Shown here: piece after piece, positions 15,198 through 23,960 of the stretch | Layout of the letters: each line of letters opens with the position of its first letter | Position numbering within the stretch: the stretch's first letter is position 1 | Origin: Antarctobacter heliothermus | GTDB lineage: Bacteria > Pseudomonadota > Alphaproteobacteria > Rhodobacterales > Rhodobacteraceae | Reading direction: 5' to 3' | NCBI RefSeq assembly: GCF_900188425.1 | Contig: NZ_FZON01000044.1 | Span: 1 to 44,336 of the forward strand | DNA: 44,336 nt | Position numbers and translations under genes: made by a program | The notes under the pieces: generated by a model | Told to the model about the DNA's origin: nothing | Database searches by the model: none | Seen by the model: only the letters and a program-made list of their open reading frames with translations

Positions 15198-15951
15198 GAC
15201 ACCCAACCTCTTGATCCTTGGCGGCACGACAGAGGCCACGGCGCTGGCCAACCTGATGGCGGAACGCGGCCTGCAGGGCACCGTCAGCTTTGCCGGACGG
15301 GTCGACCGCCCGCGCCGCCAACCGTTGCCGCAGCGCGTGGGCGGCTTTGGCGGGGTTGAGGGGCTGACACGCTACATCCGCGATCACAAGATCACGCATC
15401 TGGTGGATGCCACACATCCCTTTGCCGCACAGATGAGCCGCAACGCCGTACTTGCCGCCGCAGAGGCAGGCATCCCGATGCTGGCCTTGACGCGTCCCGC
15501 ATGGCAGCCGCAACCGGGCGACCGTTGGACCCATGTGCCGGATATCGCCGCCGCCGTGCAGGCGCTGGACGGTCCGGGCCGCCGCGTCATGCTGGCGGTG
15601 GGCCGGATGCATCTGGACGACTTTGCGCCGAACCCGCAGCACACCTACCTGCTGCGCCTTGTCGATCCGCCCAAGACCCCGCCGCCGTTTCCGCAATACA
15701 ACGTGGTGGTGGACCGCGGGCCGTTCACCGTGGACGGCGACCGGGCGCTGATGGAACAGCACGGGATAGAGCTGATCGTGTCCAAGAACGCCGGCGGCAC
15801 CGGCGCCTCGGCCAAGCTGGAGGCCGCGCGCGCGCTGCACCTGCCGGTCATCATGATCGACCGACCCGCCCTGCCCGACCGGCACGAGGTGGCAACCCCG
15901 CAACAGGTGCTGGACTGGCTTGCTCATGCCGGGACGGACCTGGGGGTATAG
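15196..15951 (+). CDS. cobK: precorrin-6A reductase CobK
   Basis: The 251-residue NADPH-dependent enzyme reduces precorrin-6A to precorrin-6B. Visible motifs: LILGGTTEATALANLM at the N-terminus (dinucleotide loop), VDATHPFAAQMSRNA (about 71-85), and SKNAGGTGASAKLEAA (about 196-211), a family signature. It is the only gene of this block on the plus strand. Its start shares CATG with cobL and its last 28 bases overlap the end of cobJ. There is no separate 5' untranslated region free of coding sequence, so its promoter lies within cobL. Confidence 0.93.
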   Translation: MTPNLLILGGTTEATALANLMAERGLQGTVSFAGRVDRPRRQPLPQRVGGFGGVEGLTRYIRDHKITHLVDATHPFAAQMSRNAVLAAAEAGIPMLALTRPAWQPQPGDRWTHVPDIAAAVQALDGPGRRVMLAVGRMHLDDFAPNPQHTYLLRLVDPPKTPPPFPQYNVVVDRGPFTVDGDRALMEQHGIELIVSKNAGGTGASAKLEAARALHLPVIMIDRPALPDRHEVATPQQVLDWLAHAGTDLGV

Positions 15952-16679
15952 ACCCAGGGGTCCGCGCCATCACGGTGAATGATCCGCGTCAGCGAAGAGC
16001 CGACCAGAACAACCGTGCGCATATCCGCCATGTCCGGCGTCGCATCGCACAGGTGGACCACCCGCAGCGCCTCTTCCGGGGTCGACACCGCGCGGGCAAA
16101 GATCACAACGCGGGTCGGCTCGCAGACCTCGCGCAGCACGTCCAAGGCGCGGCCAAACCCCTCGGGCCGGGATTTGGAGCGGGGGTTGTAGAACCCCATG
16201 GCGAAATCCGCCTCTGCCGCCAGCCGCAGGCGTTTTTCGATCAGCGCCCAGGGTTTGAGATTGTCGCTGAGATTGATGGCGCAGAAATCATGGCCCAGCG
16301 GCGCACCCGCGCGCGCCGCCGCCGCCAGCATCGCGGTGATGCCGGGCAGCACGCGGATCTCCAGCCCGCGCCACTCTGACGGCCCCGCCTCCACCGCCTC
16401 GAACACCGCCGAGGCCATGGCAAAGACGCCGGGATCGCCGGAGGAGACAACAACCACCCGCCGCCCCTCTGCCGCCATTTCCAGCGCGTGGCGCGATCGA
16501 TCCAGTTCCACCCGGTTGTCGCTTTCGTGCAGGCGCAGACCTTCGCGGGGCGCGATGCGGCGGACGTAGGGGATGTAGCCGACAATGTCAGTCGCCTCGG
16601 CCAGTGCCGCCGTCACCTCTGGCGTGACCAATGCCTCATCTCCCGGACCAAGGCCCGCGATCACAACCCAGCCGGTCAT
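15924..16679 (-). CDS. cobJ: precorrin-3B C17-methyltransferase CobJ
   Basis: The 251-residue methylase contracts the ring and methylates C17 of precorrin-3B. Motifs: VVIAGLGPGDEALVTPE at the N-terminus, VVVSSGDPGVFAMASAVFE (about 79-97), LPGITAMLAAAARAGAPLGHD, and the GFYNPRSKSRPEGF segment typical of CobJ/CbiH. The ATG at 16679 overlaps the cobI stop (ATGA). It is the last gene of the long riboswitch-controlled operon, and its 3' end runs 28 bases into cobK on the opposite strand. Confidence 0.94.
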   Translation of the reverse strand: MTGWVVIAGLGPGDEALVTPEVTAALAEATDIVGYIPYVRRIAPREGLRLHESDNRVELDRSRHALEMAAEGRRVVVVSSGDPGVFAMASAVFEAVEAGPSEWRGLEIRVLPGITAMLAAAARAGAPLGHDFCAINLSDNLKPWALIEKRLRLAAEADFAMGFYNPRSKSRPEGFGRALDVLREVCEPTRVVIFARAVSTPEEALRVVHLCDATPDMADMRTVVLVGSSLTRIIHRDGADPWVYTPRSVPA

Positions 16680-17404
16680 GGCCTGCGCCCCTGCCCGTGG
16701 ACAATCACGATAGAGAAATAGGGGGAGACGCGGTCGTCCGCGTCGGTCAGTTTCATCACCGCCTGCCCGTCCATGCTGGCGCATTCCACCAGCCACGCCC
16801 GGTCCAGCTTACCCGCCTTTTCCAGCGCGGCGCGCACGCGCGGCATGTTGCGCCCGATCTTCATCACCACCAGCGCGTCGGCCTCTGCCATGCGCGCCGC
16901 CAGTTCGTCCTCTGGCAAGGTTGCCATCAACACGCTGAGGACATCATCGCCCCATGTGATCGGCTCTCCGGTGGCAGTCCAGGCCGCTGACATGCCGGTG
17001 ATCGCGGGGACCACCTGCACCGGCACCTCGCCGCGCAGGCGCGTGTAGAGATGCATAAAAGAGCCGTAGAAAAACGGATCGCCCTCACACAGCACCACCA
17101 CGTCCTCCCCCGCCGCCACCAGCGCCTTGAGATGTGCAACGCAGTCGCCGTAGAAGGCCGACAGGATGTCATTGTAACGCGGATCACTCAGCGGAATTTC
17201 GGTCGTGACCGGGTATTCCATGGCAAATTCCACCACATCCTCGCGGAGCATCCCGTTGACGATGCCGCGTGCGCGGCCCGCCCGGCCCGCCTTGCGGAAA
17301 TAGGCGACGTGACGCGTGCGGCGCACCAGCCTGTCGGCGCGCACACTCATCAGGTCAGGATCACCGGGGCCAAGACCGGTGCCGTAGACCGTCCCGCCCC
17401 TCAT
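16676..17404 (-). CDS. cobI: precorrin-2 C20-methyltransferase CobI
   Basis: The 242-residue methylase converts precorrin-2 to precorrin-3A. It shows GTVYGTGLGPGDPDLMSVRA at the N-terminus, DVVVLCEGDPFFYGSFMHLY (about 88-107) and PAITGMSAAWTATGEPI. The ATG at 17404 overlaps the cobH stop as ATGA; the frame is open much further upstream, but that part lies inside cobH and has shadow-like composition. The next gene, cobJ, also overlaps by ATGA, so cobH, cobI and cobJ are probably translationally coupled. Confidence 0.94.
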   Translation of the reverse strand: MRGGTVYGTGLGPGDPDLMSVRADRLVRRTRHVAYFRKAGRAGRARGIVNGMLREDVVEFAMEYPVTTEIPLSDPRYNDILSAFYGDCVAHLKALVAAGEDVVVLCEGDPFFYGSFMHLYTRLRGEVPVQVVPAITGMSAAWTATGEPITWGDDVLSVLMATLPEDELAARMAEADALVVMKIGRNMPRVRAALEKAGKLDRAWLVECASMDGQAVMKLTDADDRVSPYFSIVIVHGQGRRP

Positions 17405-18030
17405 TCCGCGCGGCTCGCGATGGCGTTGATGGCCGCAACGGTGATGGCGCTGCCGCCCAGCCGCCCCTCGACAATCAAGGACGGCACCGGCTGCGCCGCC
17501 CACAGGGCGTCCTTGGATTCCCGCGCGCCCACAAAGCCGACGGGGCAGCCGATGATGGCGGCGGGGCGTGGGCAATCCGGGTCTTCGAGCATTTCCAGCA
17601 GGTGAAACAGCGCCGTCGGCGCGTTGCCGATGGCGACCAATGCGCCCTCCAGCCGGGGCCGCCATAGCTCCAGCGCGGCGGCGGATCGCGTTGTTCCCAT
17701 CTTCGCCGCAAGATCCGGCACCGACGGGTCGCGCAGGGTGCAGATCACGTCATTGTCCGCAGGCAGACGTTTTCGGGTCACGCCTTCGGACACCATGTAG
17801 GCATCACAAAAGATCGGCGCGCCCTTGTCCAGCGCGGCACGGGCTGCGGCAACCATCCCGGCTGAAACTTTGACATCCCGTTCCAGCCCGACAAGGCCCG
17901 CCGCATGGATCATGCGCACCACCACCTGTTCCTCGTCACGGGCAAATCGGTCCAAAGCGGCCTCTGACCGGATGGTGGCAAAGCTTTCCTTGTAGATCGC
18001 CGCGCCGTCTTTTTCATAGGTATAGGGCAT
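17401..18030 (-). CDS. cobH: precorrin-8X methylmutase CobH
   Basis: The 209-residue enzyme moves the C11 methyl group to C12, turning precorrin-8X into hydrogenobyrinic acid. The catalytic His is His42 in RMIHAAGL, matching His43 of the Pseudomonas denitrificans enzyme. Other family parts are IFCDAYMVSEGVTRKRLP (about 92-109), AIGNAPTALFHLLEML and GCPVGFVGARESKDAL. The start at 18030 leaves four bases after the cobG stop. Upstream in-frame ATGs lie in cobG. Length and all main motifs are normal. Confidence 0.95.
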   Translation of the reverse strand: MPYTYEKDGAAIYKESFATIRSEAALDRFARDEEQVVVRMIHAAGLVGLERDVKVSAGMVAAARAALDKGAPIFCDAYMVSEGVTRKRLPADNDVICTLRDPSVPDLAAKMGTTRSAAALELWRPRLEGALVAIGNAPTALFHLLEMLEDPDCPRPAAIIGCPVGFVGARESKDALWAAQPVPSLIVEGRLGGSAITVAAINAIASRAE

Positions 18031-18034
18031 GGGG

Positions 18035-19180
18035 TCAGGACCTGATTTCTGTATCGATTTCCAAAGGGCTGAGCCCGCGGCGGATGGGGTCATCCCACGG
18101 GGTTCCCTGCTTGACAAGGTCGAATGCGCCATCGCGCCCGACCAGAGTGAGGTCCGCAAAACGCGGATAGGCGCATCCCTTGGCACAGCCTGAGACATGC
18201 CAGCACTGGCCTTCCGGGACACTCAGAGCAAGGCGGCGGGCAAGATCACGGGTCTGGACGGTGGCCTGCGGACAGCCCGGCGCACCAGTGCAGGCCTGCA
18301 CCCGGCGCAACGCATCTTGAGGGTCAAGGATCAGATCGGGGTGGTCCGGCAGGTCCGTCACGGCAGGCAGGTAGAGCATCCGGTAAGGCGTCACTCTGAT
18401 CGGCCCGCCGGTTTCCGACAAGGCGCGAAGGGCACCAGAGGTGAACTGGCCAAAGGCAGCAGCGACACACACCCCGTGGCCTTGCCGCCCCGGTTGTGGC
18501 TCTGGCGCGGCGGGAGATGGGTCAACGTCTCCGCTCAGGGCATCGGGCAAGGCGGTTCCGCCGTCCAGATGCCGCGCCATGCGCCCGCGTCCATCCGCGC
18601 CCACGCCGCCACTGGTCAGGAACCAACGCGCAAGGTTTAGCCCAAGCGCAATCGCCTCGTCCGTGTCCCCCAAGAGGCGCCCGGTGGCACAGCCATCGGC
18701 GCGCAGGATCATCCCCTCTGCCGAACTCTCGATGCGAATATCGCCACTGATCCCGGCCAGCCGCCGGGGCGTGCCGGGATCGACCACAAAACCGAATTTG
18801 CCGGGCAACGCAGAGAATTCGGTACGCGACAGCCCGTCAAGAAATCCTCGCGCAATCTGGTCTGTTTTTGGCGCGCGAAAGGGGTCCAGCACCAGGTTGC
18901 GGCGCGCCTCACTGTCCGCATCGCCCAACAAGCCCAACGCGCGCAGATCCTGGATCAGCGCCGGATAGGCGGACTCGGACACACCGCGCAATTGCAGGTT
19001 GGCTCGCGCGGTCGCCTCTATCACGCCGCTGCCATGCCGTTCGGCCAGATCGGCCAGTCCTGCGGCCTGTGTCGCGCTCACCTCGCCCAGCGGCGGACGC
19101 ACCCGCACCACCAGCCCGTCGCCCGACATCATCGGGCGAAAGGCACCCGGGCACCAGCCTTTGACCAGCGGCGCGCTCAT
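18035..19180 (-). CDS. cobG: precorrin-3B synthase CobG
   Basis: The 381-residue protein is an Fe-S monooxygenase of the nitrite/sulfite reductase-like fold. It hydroxylates precorrin-3A and forms the gamma-lactone, using O2. The [4Fe-4S] Cys motifs are ACTGAPGCPQATVQ (about 285-300) and CWHVSGCAKGCAYP (about 321-334), as in siroheme reductases. The N-terminal half has the ferredoxin-like repeat ATARANLQLRGV. The ATG at 19180 overlaps the cobN stop (ATGA). CobG rather than CobZ makes this the classical oxygen-dependent route. Confidence 0.93.
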   Translation of the reverse strand: MSAPLVKGWCPGAFRPMMSGDGLVVRVRPPLGEVSATQAAGLADLAERHGSGVIEATARANLQLRGVSESAYPALIQDLRALGLLGDADSEARRNLVLDPFRAPKTDQIARGFLDGLSRTEFSALPGKFGFVVDPGTPRRLAGISGDIRIESSAEGMILRADGCATGRLLGDTDEAIALGLNLARWFLTSGGVGADGRGRMARHLDGGTALPDALSGDVDPSPAAPEPQPGRQGHGVCVAAAFGQFTSGALRALSETGGPIRVTPYRMLYLPAVTDLPDHPDLILDPQDALRRVQACTGAPGCPQATVQTRDLARRLALSVPEGQCWHVSGCAKGCAYPRFADLTLVGRDGAFDLVKQGTPWDDPIRRGLSPLEIDTEIRS

Positions 19181-22100
19181 CCCGCCTCCAGCGCCGCATG
19201 GATCGAGTTGCGCCGCGTCTGCCACAGGCCCGCCTCATGCAGCGCGGCAAAGCGCGCGCGCATTGCCGTCAATGCCTCGGGGTTCGCCTCCGCAAGGAAA
19301 TCCGTGACCGCCGCGTCCCCAAGTGTCGCGTCGAAATAGAGATCGAACAGGTGCCCCGGCACCGCATCCGCCAGTTGCGCAAAGGCGGCCATGTTTTCCA
19401 GCGTTGCCGCGATCTCTGCCGCGCCCCGGAACCCGTGCCGCCGCATGCCGTCGATCCACGCCGGATTGGCGGCGCGCGCCTGCACCACGCGGGCGATTTC
19501 CTCGGTCAGACCGCGCGCGCGGGGTTTTGCCGGGTCGGTATTGTCGAGATGGTACAGCGCCGCCTGCCCGCCGGTGACACCCTGTGCCGCGGCAAAGCCC
19601 GCCTCGTGGCTGGCGTAATCCTCGGCCAGCAGCAGGTCGGTTTCAGGCAGATCCTGAAGGTGGACAAAACTGTCGGCGCCCCGAACCCGCGCGCGCAGGC
19701 CCTCGTCGTCGCGCGTGCCTGTGCCCTCGTCATAAGTCCAGTTTGATGCCGCAAGCCAGGCTTGGCCCGCCGCCTGCCGTGCCGCGTCGGAATAGTCGCC
19801 GATCTGCGCCCCGATCCCTAGGCCAAAGCTGCCCGGTGCCGGGCCATAGACCCGCGCCCCTGCCTGCCCGACAAATGGGTTCCAGTCGGGCGCTTCGTCG
19901 CGCAGACTCAGGGTCTTGACCGCCTGCCCGAACAGCACCGACAGCGTCGGGAACACGTCCCGGAACAGGCCCGAGACCCGCAAGGTCACGTCGATCCGGG
20001 GGCGGTCCAGTTCCGCGATGGGCAAAACCTCGATGCCGCTGACCCGCTCGCTGCCCGCGTCCCAGACCGGACGCACACCCAGCAGATGCAAGGCCATGGC
20101 AAACTCTTCACCCGCCGTGCGCATGGTCGCAGATCCCCAGAGATCCACGATCAAGCCCTTGGGCCAGTCGCCCTGGTCCTGCAGATGCCGCCGCACCAGT
20201 TCCTCGGCCAGACGCACACCCTGCGCATGGGCGCTGCGCGTCGGCACCGAACGCGGGTCAGTGGTATACAGGTTGCGCCCGGTCGGCAGCACATCGGTGC
20301 GCCCCCGGTACGGCGACCCCGACGGGCCAGAGTCGATCCGCCGCCCGTCCAGCGCATCCAGAAGCGCGCGCCGCTCTGCCTCTGCCGACGGCACAACATC
20401 GAAGGCGGGGCGATTTTTCGGCGAAAAATCGTCGCTGCGGCCCCAGACATGCAACCCATCGCCGAACTGGCTTTCCTTTACGTCGCAGACAAAGCGGTCG
20501 ATCCGGGTGATGGCCTCTGCTGGACAAGATGCCGTTTCAATCCCCAAATCACCTTCGACACCAACAGCTTGTGCCTCATCCCTGATGTCCTGCATCAACC
20601 GATCCCGCCGCCGCGGGTCCAGCCCGTCCGCGTTCGAGAACTCATCCAGAAGGGCCTCCAGGCGAGACAGGCGCTCTGGCAGACTCGCCTCACGCAGCGG
20701 CGGCGGCACATGTCCCAGCGTCACCGCTCCGATGCGCCGTTTGGCCTGTGCCGCCTCACCCGGATCGTTGACAATGAAGGGGTAGATCACGGGCATCTGC
20801 CCACTCAAGACCTCTGGCCAGCAAGCCTCTGACAAGGCGACGGATTTACCGGGCAGCCATTCCAGCGTTCCATGTGCGCCGATGTGGATCAGCGCATCGA
20901 CCTGCTGTTGCAGCCAGAGGTAAAACGCAACGTAGGCGTGGCGCGGCACCCGCGCCAGATCGTGATAATCCTCAGCCCGACGGTCGGGCGATCCGCGTTC
21001 GGGCTGCAACGCCACAAGGGCTGCGCCCCGGCTGAGCGCCCGAAAACAAATCGCCTCATCTACACAGTCCGGGTCCGCCTCTGGCGCCCCCCATGCTGCC
21101 TCAAGATCATCCTGCAACCTTTTGGGAAGACGCTGCAAAGCGGCCTTGTATGCGCTCAGGGGCCACCTTAGCCGTGCAGTGCTCAACGCCTCGGCAGTAA
21201 GGTCAGGTTGCACCGTGTACCCGGCCTCTGTCAGATCCTCCAGGATTGCCTTGGCCGAGGCCAGCGCATCCAGACCCACCGCATGCGCCATGTTCCAATC
21301 CCGCCCCGGATAAGTCGACAACACCAGCGCCAACCGGCGATCCGCAACAGGTGTGGCCCCCAGTCCGACCCAGCGCGCCACACGCCCTGCCACCGCCGCC
21401 ACGCGGTCCGCGTCCGGCACATGCGCAACCCGGGAAAATTGCAGGTCCGGGTCGCGGGCCTGCGGTTCCTTGAAGGATGTCACGCCGGCAAACAGCCGCC
21501 CGTCCACCTCTGGCAAGACAACGTGCATTGCCAGATCTGCGGGCGACAACCCACGGTCAGCCTCGGCCCAGACGGCGCGGGTCGAGGTTGCTAGCGCCAC
21601 TTGAAAGACCGGCACGCCGCCCGCATCCAGTGGCGAGGTGCCCTGCGCCCCGCGCCCGGAAAAGGAAGTGGCATTGACGATCGCCGCAGGCGCCAGATGC
21701 GCCACCTGCCGGGCGATCCATGCCGCGGCCTCCGGTGCCTTCAACGACGGGGCAAACAGACCGAGAACGTCAAAGCCTCGCGCGCGCAGCGCCGCGCACA
21801 GCGCTTCGACCGGGGCAAGATCCGCCGCCACGAGGTAGGACCGATAGAAGACAACCAGAACCAGCGGCTTTTTCTCAGGCACCACATGCACCAGCAGCGG
21901 GCAGCACACCCCGTGCTCTGGCAGCCACGCGCCCACCTCAGGCACATGTTTCGCCCCGCGCACAGGTCCGGCATACAGCCCCGCCGCCAGCGCCATCTGC
22001 GCCAGCGCCGCCTGCGCGGCCACTGCGCCGCCTGCGTCGCAGAGATGTTGCAAGCGCCGCAGCGTCGACACCGGCAGCGTCGACACCTCGTCCAGCCGGG

Positions 22101-22473
22101 TATCGACGCGCCCATCGGCTGGCAACACCGCAAGCGCGATGCCCCGTTCCAGCGCAAGCGCGGCGATCTGCTGGATACCGTAGGGCCAGTAAGGCACGCC
22201 GCCGATCAGCCGGATCAGAATGCCCTTGGCCCCCGCAAGTGTCTGTTCGACATAGGTATCTACCGACAGCGGGTGTTTCAGCGCCACGATATTGGCCAGC
22301 CGCAGCGTCGGCAACCGCCCCTCACGACCGCCGCCCCGCTCCCACCCCGCAGCAAAAGCCCCCAGATCGGAATCGGACAGCGACAAGACCACCAGATCGG
22401 CCGGGCTTTGCGCCAGGTCGGTCGGGGTCTCGGTTTCTTCCAGACCGTGGCTTTCGCGAAAGATGACGTGCAT
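19177..22473 (-). CDS. cobN: cobaltochelatase large subunit CobN
   Basis: The 1098-residue protein is the large subunit of the aerobic ATP-dependent chelatase that inserts Co(II) into hydrogenobyrinic acid a,c-diamide. It is related to the ChlH/BchH magnesium chelatase subunit. Recognisable stretches are GVPYWPYGIQQIAALA near residue 92, ALIHIGAHGTLEWLPGKSVA (about 535-555), and VDLWGSATMRTAGEEFAMAL (about 780-800). It is shorter than the roughly 1275-residue Pseudomonas denitrificans protein. The partner AAA+ subunits CobS and CobT are not in this window and must be encoded elsewhere. A hairpin (22490-22508) lies in the 42-base gap after cobW. Confidence 0.95.
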   Translation of the reverse strand: MHVIFRESHGLEETETPTDLAQSPADLVVLSLSDSDLGAFAAGWERGGGREGRLPTLRLANIVALKHPLSVDTYVEQTLAGAKGILIRLIGGVPYWPYGIQQIAALALERGIALAVLPADGRVDTRLDEVSTLPVSTLRRLQHLCDAGGAVAAQAALAQMALAAGLYAGPVRGAKHVPEVGAWLPEHGVCCPLLVHVVPEKKPLVLVVFYRSYLVAADLAPVEALCAALRARGFDVLGLFAPSLKAPEAAAWIARQVAHLAPAAIVNATSFSGRGAQGTSPLDAGGVPVFQVALATSTRAVWAEADRGLSPADLAMHVVLPEVDGRLFAGVTSFKEPQARDPDLQFSRVAHVPDADRVAAVAGRVARWVGLGATPVADRRLALVLSTYPGRDWNMAHAVGLDALASAKAILEDLTEAGYTVQPDLTAEALSTARLRWPLSAYKAALQRLPKRLQDDLEAAWGAPEADPDCVDEAICFRALSRGAALVALQPERGSPDRRAEDYHDLARVPRHAYVAFYLWLQQQVDALIHIGAHGTLEWLPGKSVALSEACWPEVLSGQMPVIYPFIVNDPGEAAQAKRRIGAVTLGHVPPPLREASLPERLSRLEALLDEFSNADGLDPRRRDRLMQDIRDEAQAVGVEGDLGIETASCPAEAITRIDRFVCDVKESQFGDGLHVWGRSDDFSPKNRPAFDVVPSAEAERRALLDALDGRRIDSGPSGSPYRGRTDVLPTGRNLYTTDPRSVPTRSAHAQGVRLAEELVRRHLQDQGDWPKGLIVDLWGSATMRTAGEEFAMALHLLGVRPVWDAGSERVSGIEVLPIAELDRPRIDVTLRVSGLFRDVFPTLSVLFGQAVKTLSLRDEAPDWNPFVGQAGARVYGPAPGSFGLGIGAQIGDYSDAARQAAGQAWLAASNWTYDEGTGTRDDEGLRARVRGADSFVHLQDLPETDLLLAEDYASHEAGFAAAQGVTGGQAALYHLDNTDPAKPRARGLTEEIARVVQARAANPAWIDGMRRHGFRGAAEIAATLENMAAFAQLADAVPGHLFDLYFDATLGDAAVTDFLAEANPEALTAMRARFAALHEAGLWQTRRNSIHAALEAG

Positions 22474-22489
22474 GGCGGATGTGGTGCGC

Positions 22490-22508
22490 GGCGGGTCGCC
22501 GACCCGCC
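22490..22508. other. hairpin between cobW and cobN
   Basis: GGCGGGTC (22490-22497) pairs with GACCCGCC (22501-22508) around a three-base loop, inside the 42-base cobW-cobN gap. No T-run follows, so it is not a normal terminator. It could protect or process the mRNA or affect cobN translation. This is the only non-overlapping junction of useful size in the operon. Confidence 0.4.
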
Positions 22509-22515
22509 CGCCCCC

Positions 22516-23571
22516 TTATTCTGCGGCCACCGGGGCCGCGCCAAGGATGGCGCGGATGGCGTCGGGTTTCACATCGTCATGCTCGGCAATGACCACCACG
22601 CGGCTGACCCGCGCCTCACCCGGTTTCCACGGGCGGTCGTACTGATGCCGCACCCGCGCGCCGACCGCCTGCACCAGCAAGCGCATCGGTTTGCCCTTGA
22701 CCGCCGCATAGCCCTTGACCCGCAGAATATTCAGCTCCTTGGCCAGTCGTTCGATCGCGGCGACCAGCGTGGCCGGGTCGTCAACCTCGGGCAGATCCAC
22801 TACGATGGATTCAAAATCGTCGTGTTCGTGGTCGTCGTGGTCGTCGTGATGCGAGGGCCGCGCATCCATGTCGTCCTCTGCGGCCGCCTCCAGCCCCAGG
22901 ATCACACGCGGGTCAATCACCCCTTCAGCGACCTCGATCACCGGCAGCGGGCGCGGCGCCTCGGCAGCAATTAGCGCCTTGGCCTTGGCCACACCCTCAG
23001 GACCTGCAAGATCGGGTTTGGTCAACAAAATGATGTCGGCGCAGGAAATCTGGTCCTCAAAAACTTCGGAAAGTGGGGTTTCATGGTCGATGCTGTCATC
23101 CGCCAGACGCTGTGCATCCACCCGTGCGACATCCGGCGCAAATCGTCCCGAGGCCACCGCCTCGGCATCGGCCAGCGCGATCACCCCGTCGACGGTGATC
23201 TTGGACCGGATATCGGGCCAGTCAAACGCCTTGAGCAGCGGTTTGGGCAGCGCCAGCCCGGAGGTTTCGATCAGGATATGTTCCGGGCGCGGATCCAGCG
23301 CCATCAGCGCCTCGATCGTCGGGATGAAATCATCCGCGACGGTGCAGCAGATGCACCCGTTGGCCAGTTCCATAATGTTCTCTGCCGGGCAATCGGGGAT
23401 CGCGCAGCCCTTGAGGATCTCACCATCGACGCCGACATCGCCGAACTCGTTGACCACCACGGCCAGACGCTTGCCCCCGGGGTTCTGGATCAGATGCGAG
23501 ATCAGCGTCGTCTTGCCCGAGCCGAGAAAGCCGGTGATCACGGTGACAGGAAGTTTGGCGAGATCGGTCAT
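22516..23571 (-). CDS. cobW: CobW GTPase (metallochaperone)
   Basis: The 351-residue G3E GTPase is thought to deliver Co(II) to the CobNST chelatase. It shows Walker A TGFLGSGKTTLISHL (about 12-26), the metal motif GCICCTV (about 69-75, CXCC), switch ETSGLALPKP and the base motif LLTKPDLAG. A His/Asp-rich insertion (PSHHDDHDDHEHDDF, about 245-259) is a typical second metal-binding region. The ATG at 23571 overlaps the DUF1636 stop (ATGA). A longer frame upstream has no family match. Confidence 0.93.
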   Translation of the reverse strand: MTDLAKLPVTVITGFLGSGKTTLISHLIQNPGGKRLAVVVNEFGDVGVDGEILKGCAIPDCPAENIMELANGCICCTVADDFIPTIEALMALDPRPEHILIETSGLALPKPLLKAFDWPDIRSKITVDGVIALADAEAVASGRFAPDVARVDAQRLADDSIDHETPLSEVFEDQISCADIILLTKPDLAGPEGVAKAKALIAAEAPRPLPVIEVAEGVIDPRVILGLEAAAEDDMDARPSHHDDHDDHEHDDFESIVVDLPEVDDPATLVAAIERLAKELNILRVKGYAAVKGKPMRLLVQAVGARVRHQYDRPWKPGEARVSRVVVIAEHDDVKPDAIRAILGAAPVAAE

Positions 23572-23960
23572 GTCTTGTCCTCTTCGGGCGTAACGGTCTG
23601 CTCGGGTGGGATGCGCGCGATGCAGTTGCGTTTGAAGTGTTCGGGCCGCGCGCGCCACGGGATCACCCCGTCGTTGGCGGCATGATACAGCGTGGCCCCC
23701 TCGACCAGCAGGTCCGGATGCGACGTCTCAAGCAGGTTTCCGTAGACATAGGTCCAACGTGCAGGCCCGCCGCGCATGGCGACAGAGCAGCCCGAGTCGC
23801 AGTTTTGCAGGCATTCGACCGCCGTCAGGGTCACGCCTTCGGGCAGATCGCGCGCGGCGAGGGCGTCATGCAGACGCTGGCCGGGGCGCACGCCGCCTTC
23901 GGGGATGTCCTCACCGCGTCGGCATTTGACGCAGACCAGCAATTCCACCGGCGCGTTCAT
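23568..23960 (-). CDS. DUF1636 predicted metal-binding/2Fe-2S-like protein
   Basis: The 130-residue protein belongs to DUF1636. Four Cys residues form the likely site: CVKC near residues 10-13 and CLQNCDSGC near 53-61, a thioredoxin-fold ferredoxin-like pattern. It is the first full gene behind the cobalamin riboswitch and precedes cobW by ATGA, so a part in cobalt handling or in a redox step is plausible but unproven. Its ATG at 23960 overlaps the stop of a 15-codon leader ORF (24004-23957). Its own Shine-Dalgarno sequence is weak (GAAAGG), which suggests coupled translation. Confidence 0.8.
   Translation of the reverse strand: MNAPVELLVCVKCRRGEDIPEGGVRPGQRLHDALAARDLPEGVTLTAVECLQNCDSGCSVAMRGGPARWTYVYGNLLETSHPDLLVEGATLYHAANDGVIPWRARPEHFKRNCIARIPPEQTVTPEEDKT

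Noticed and set aside
17405-17665. Longer CobI starting inside cobH
   Set aside because: The extension is Arg/Gly-rich shadow sequence of cobH; the ATGA at 17404-17401 gives the normal family start.
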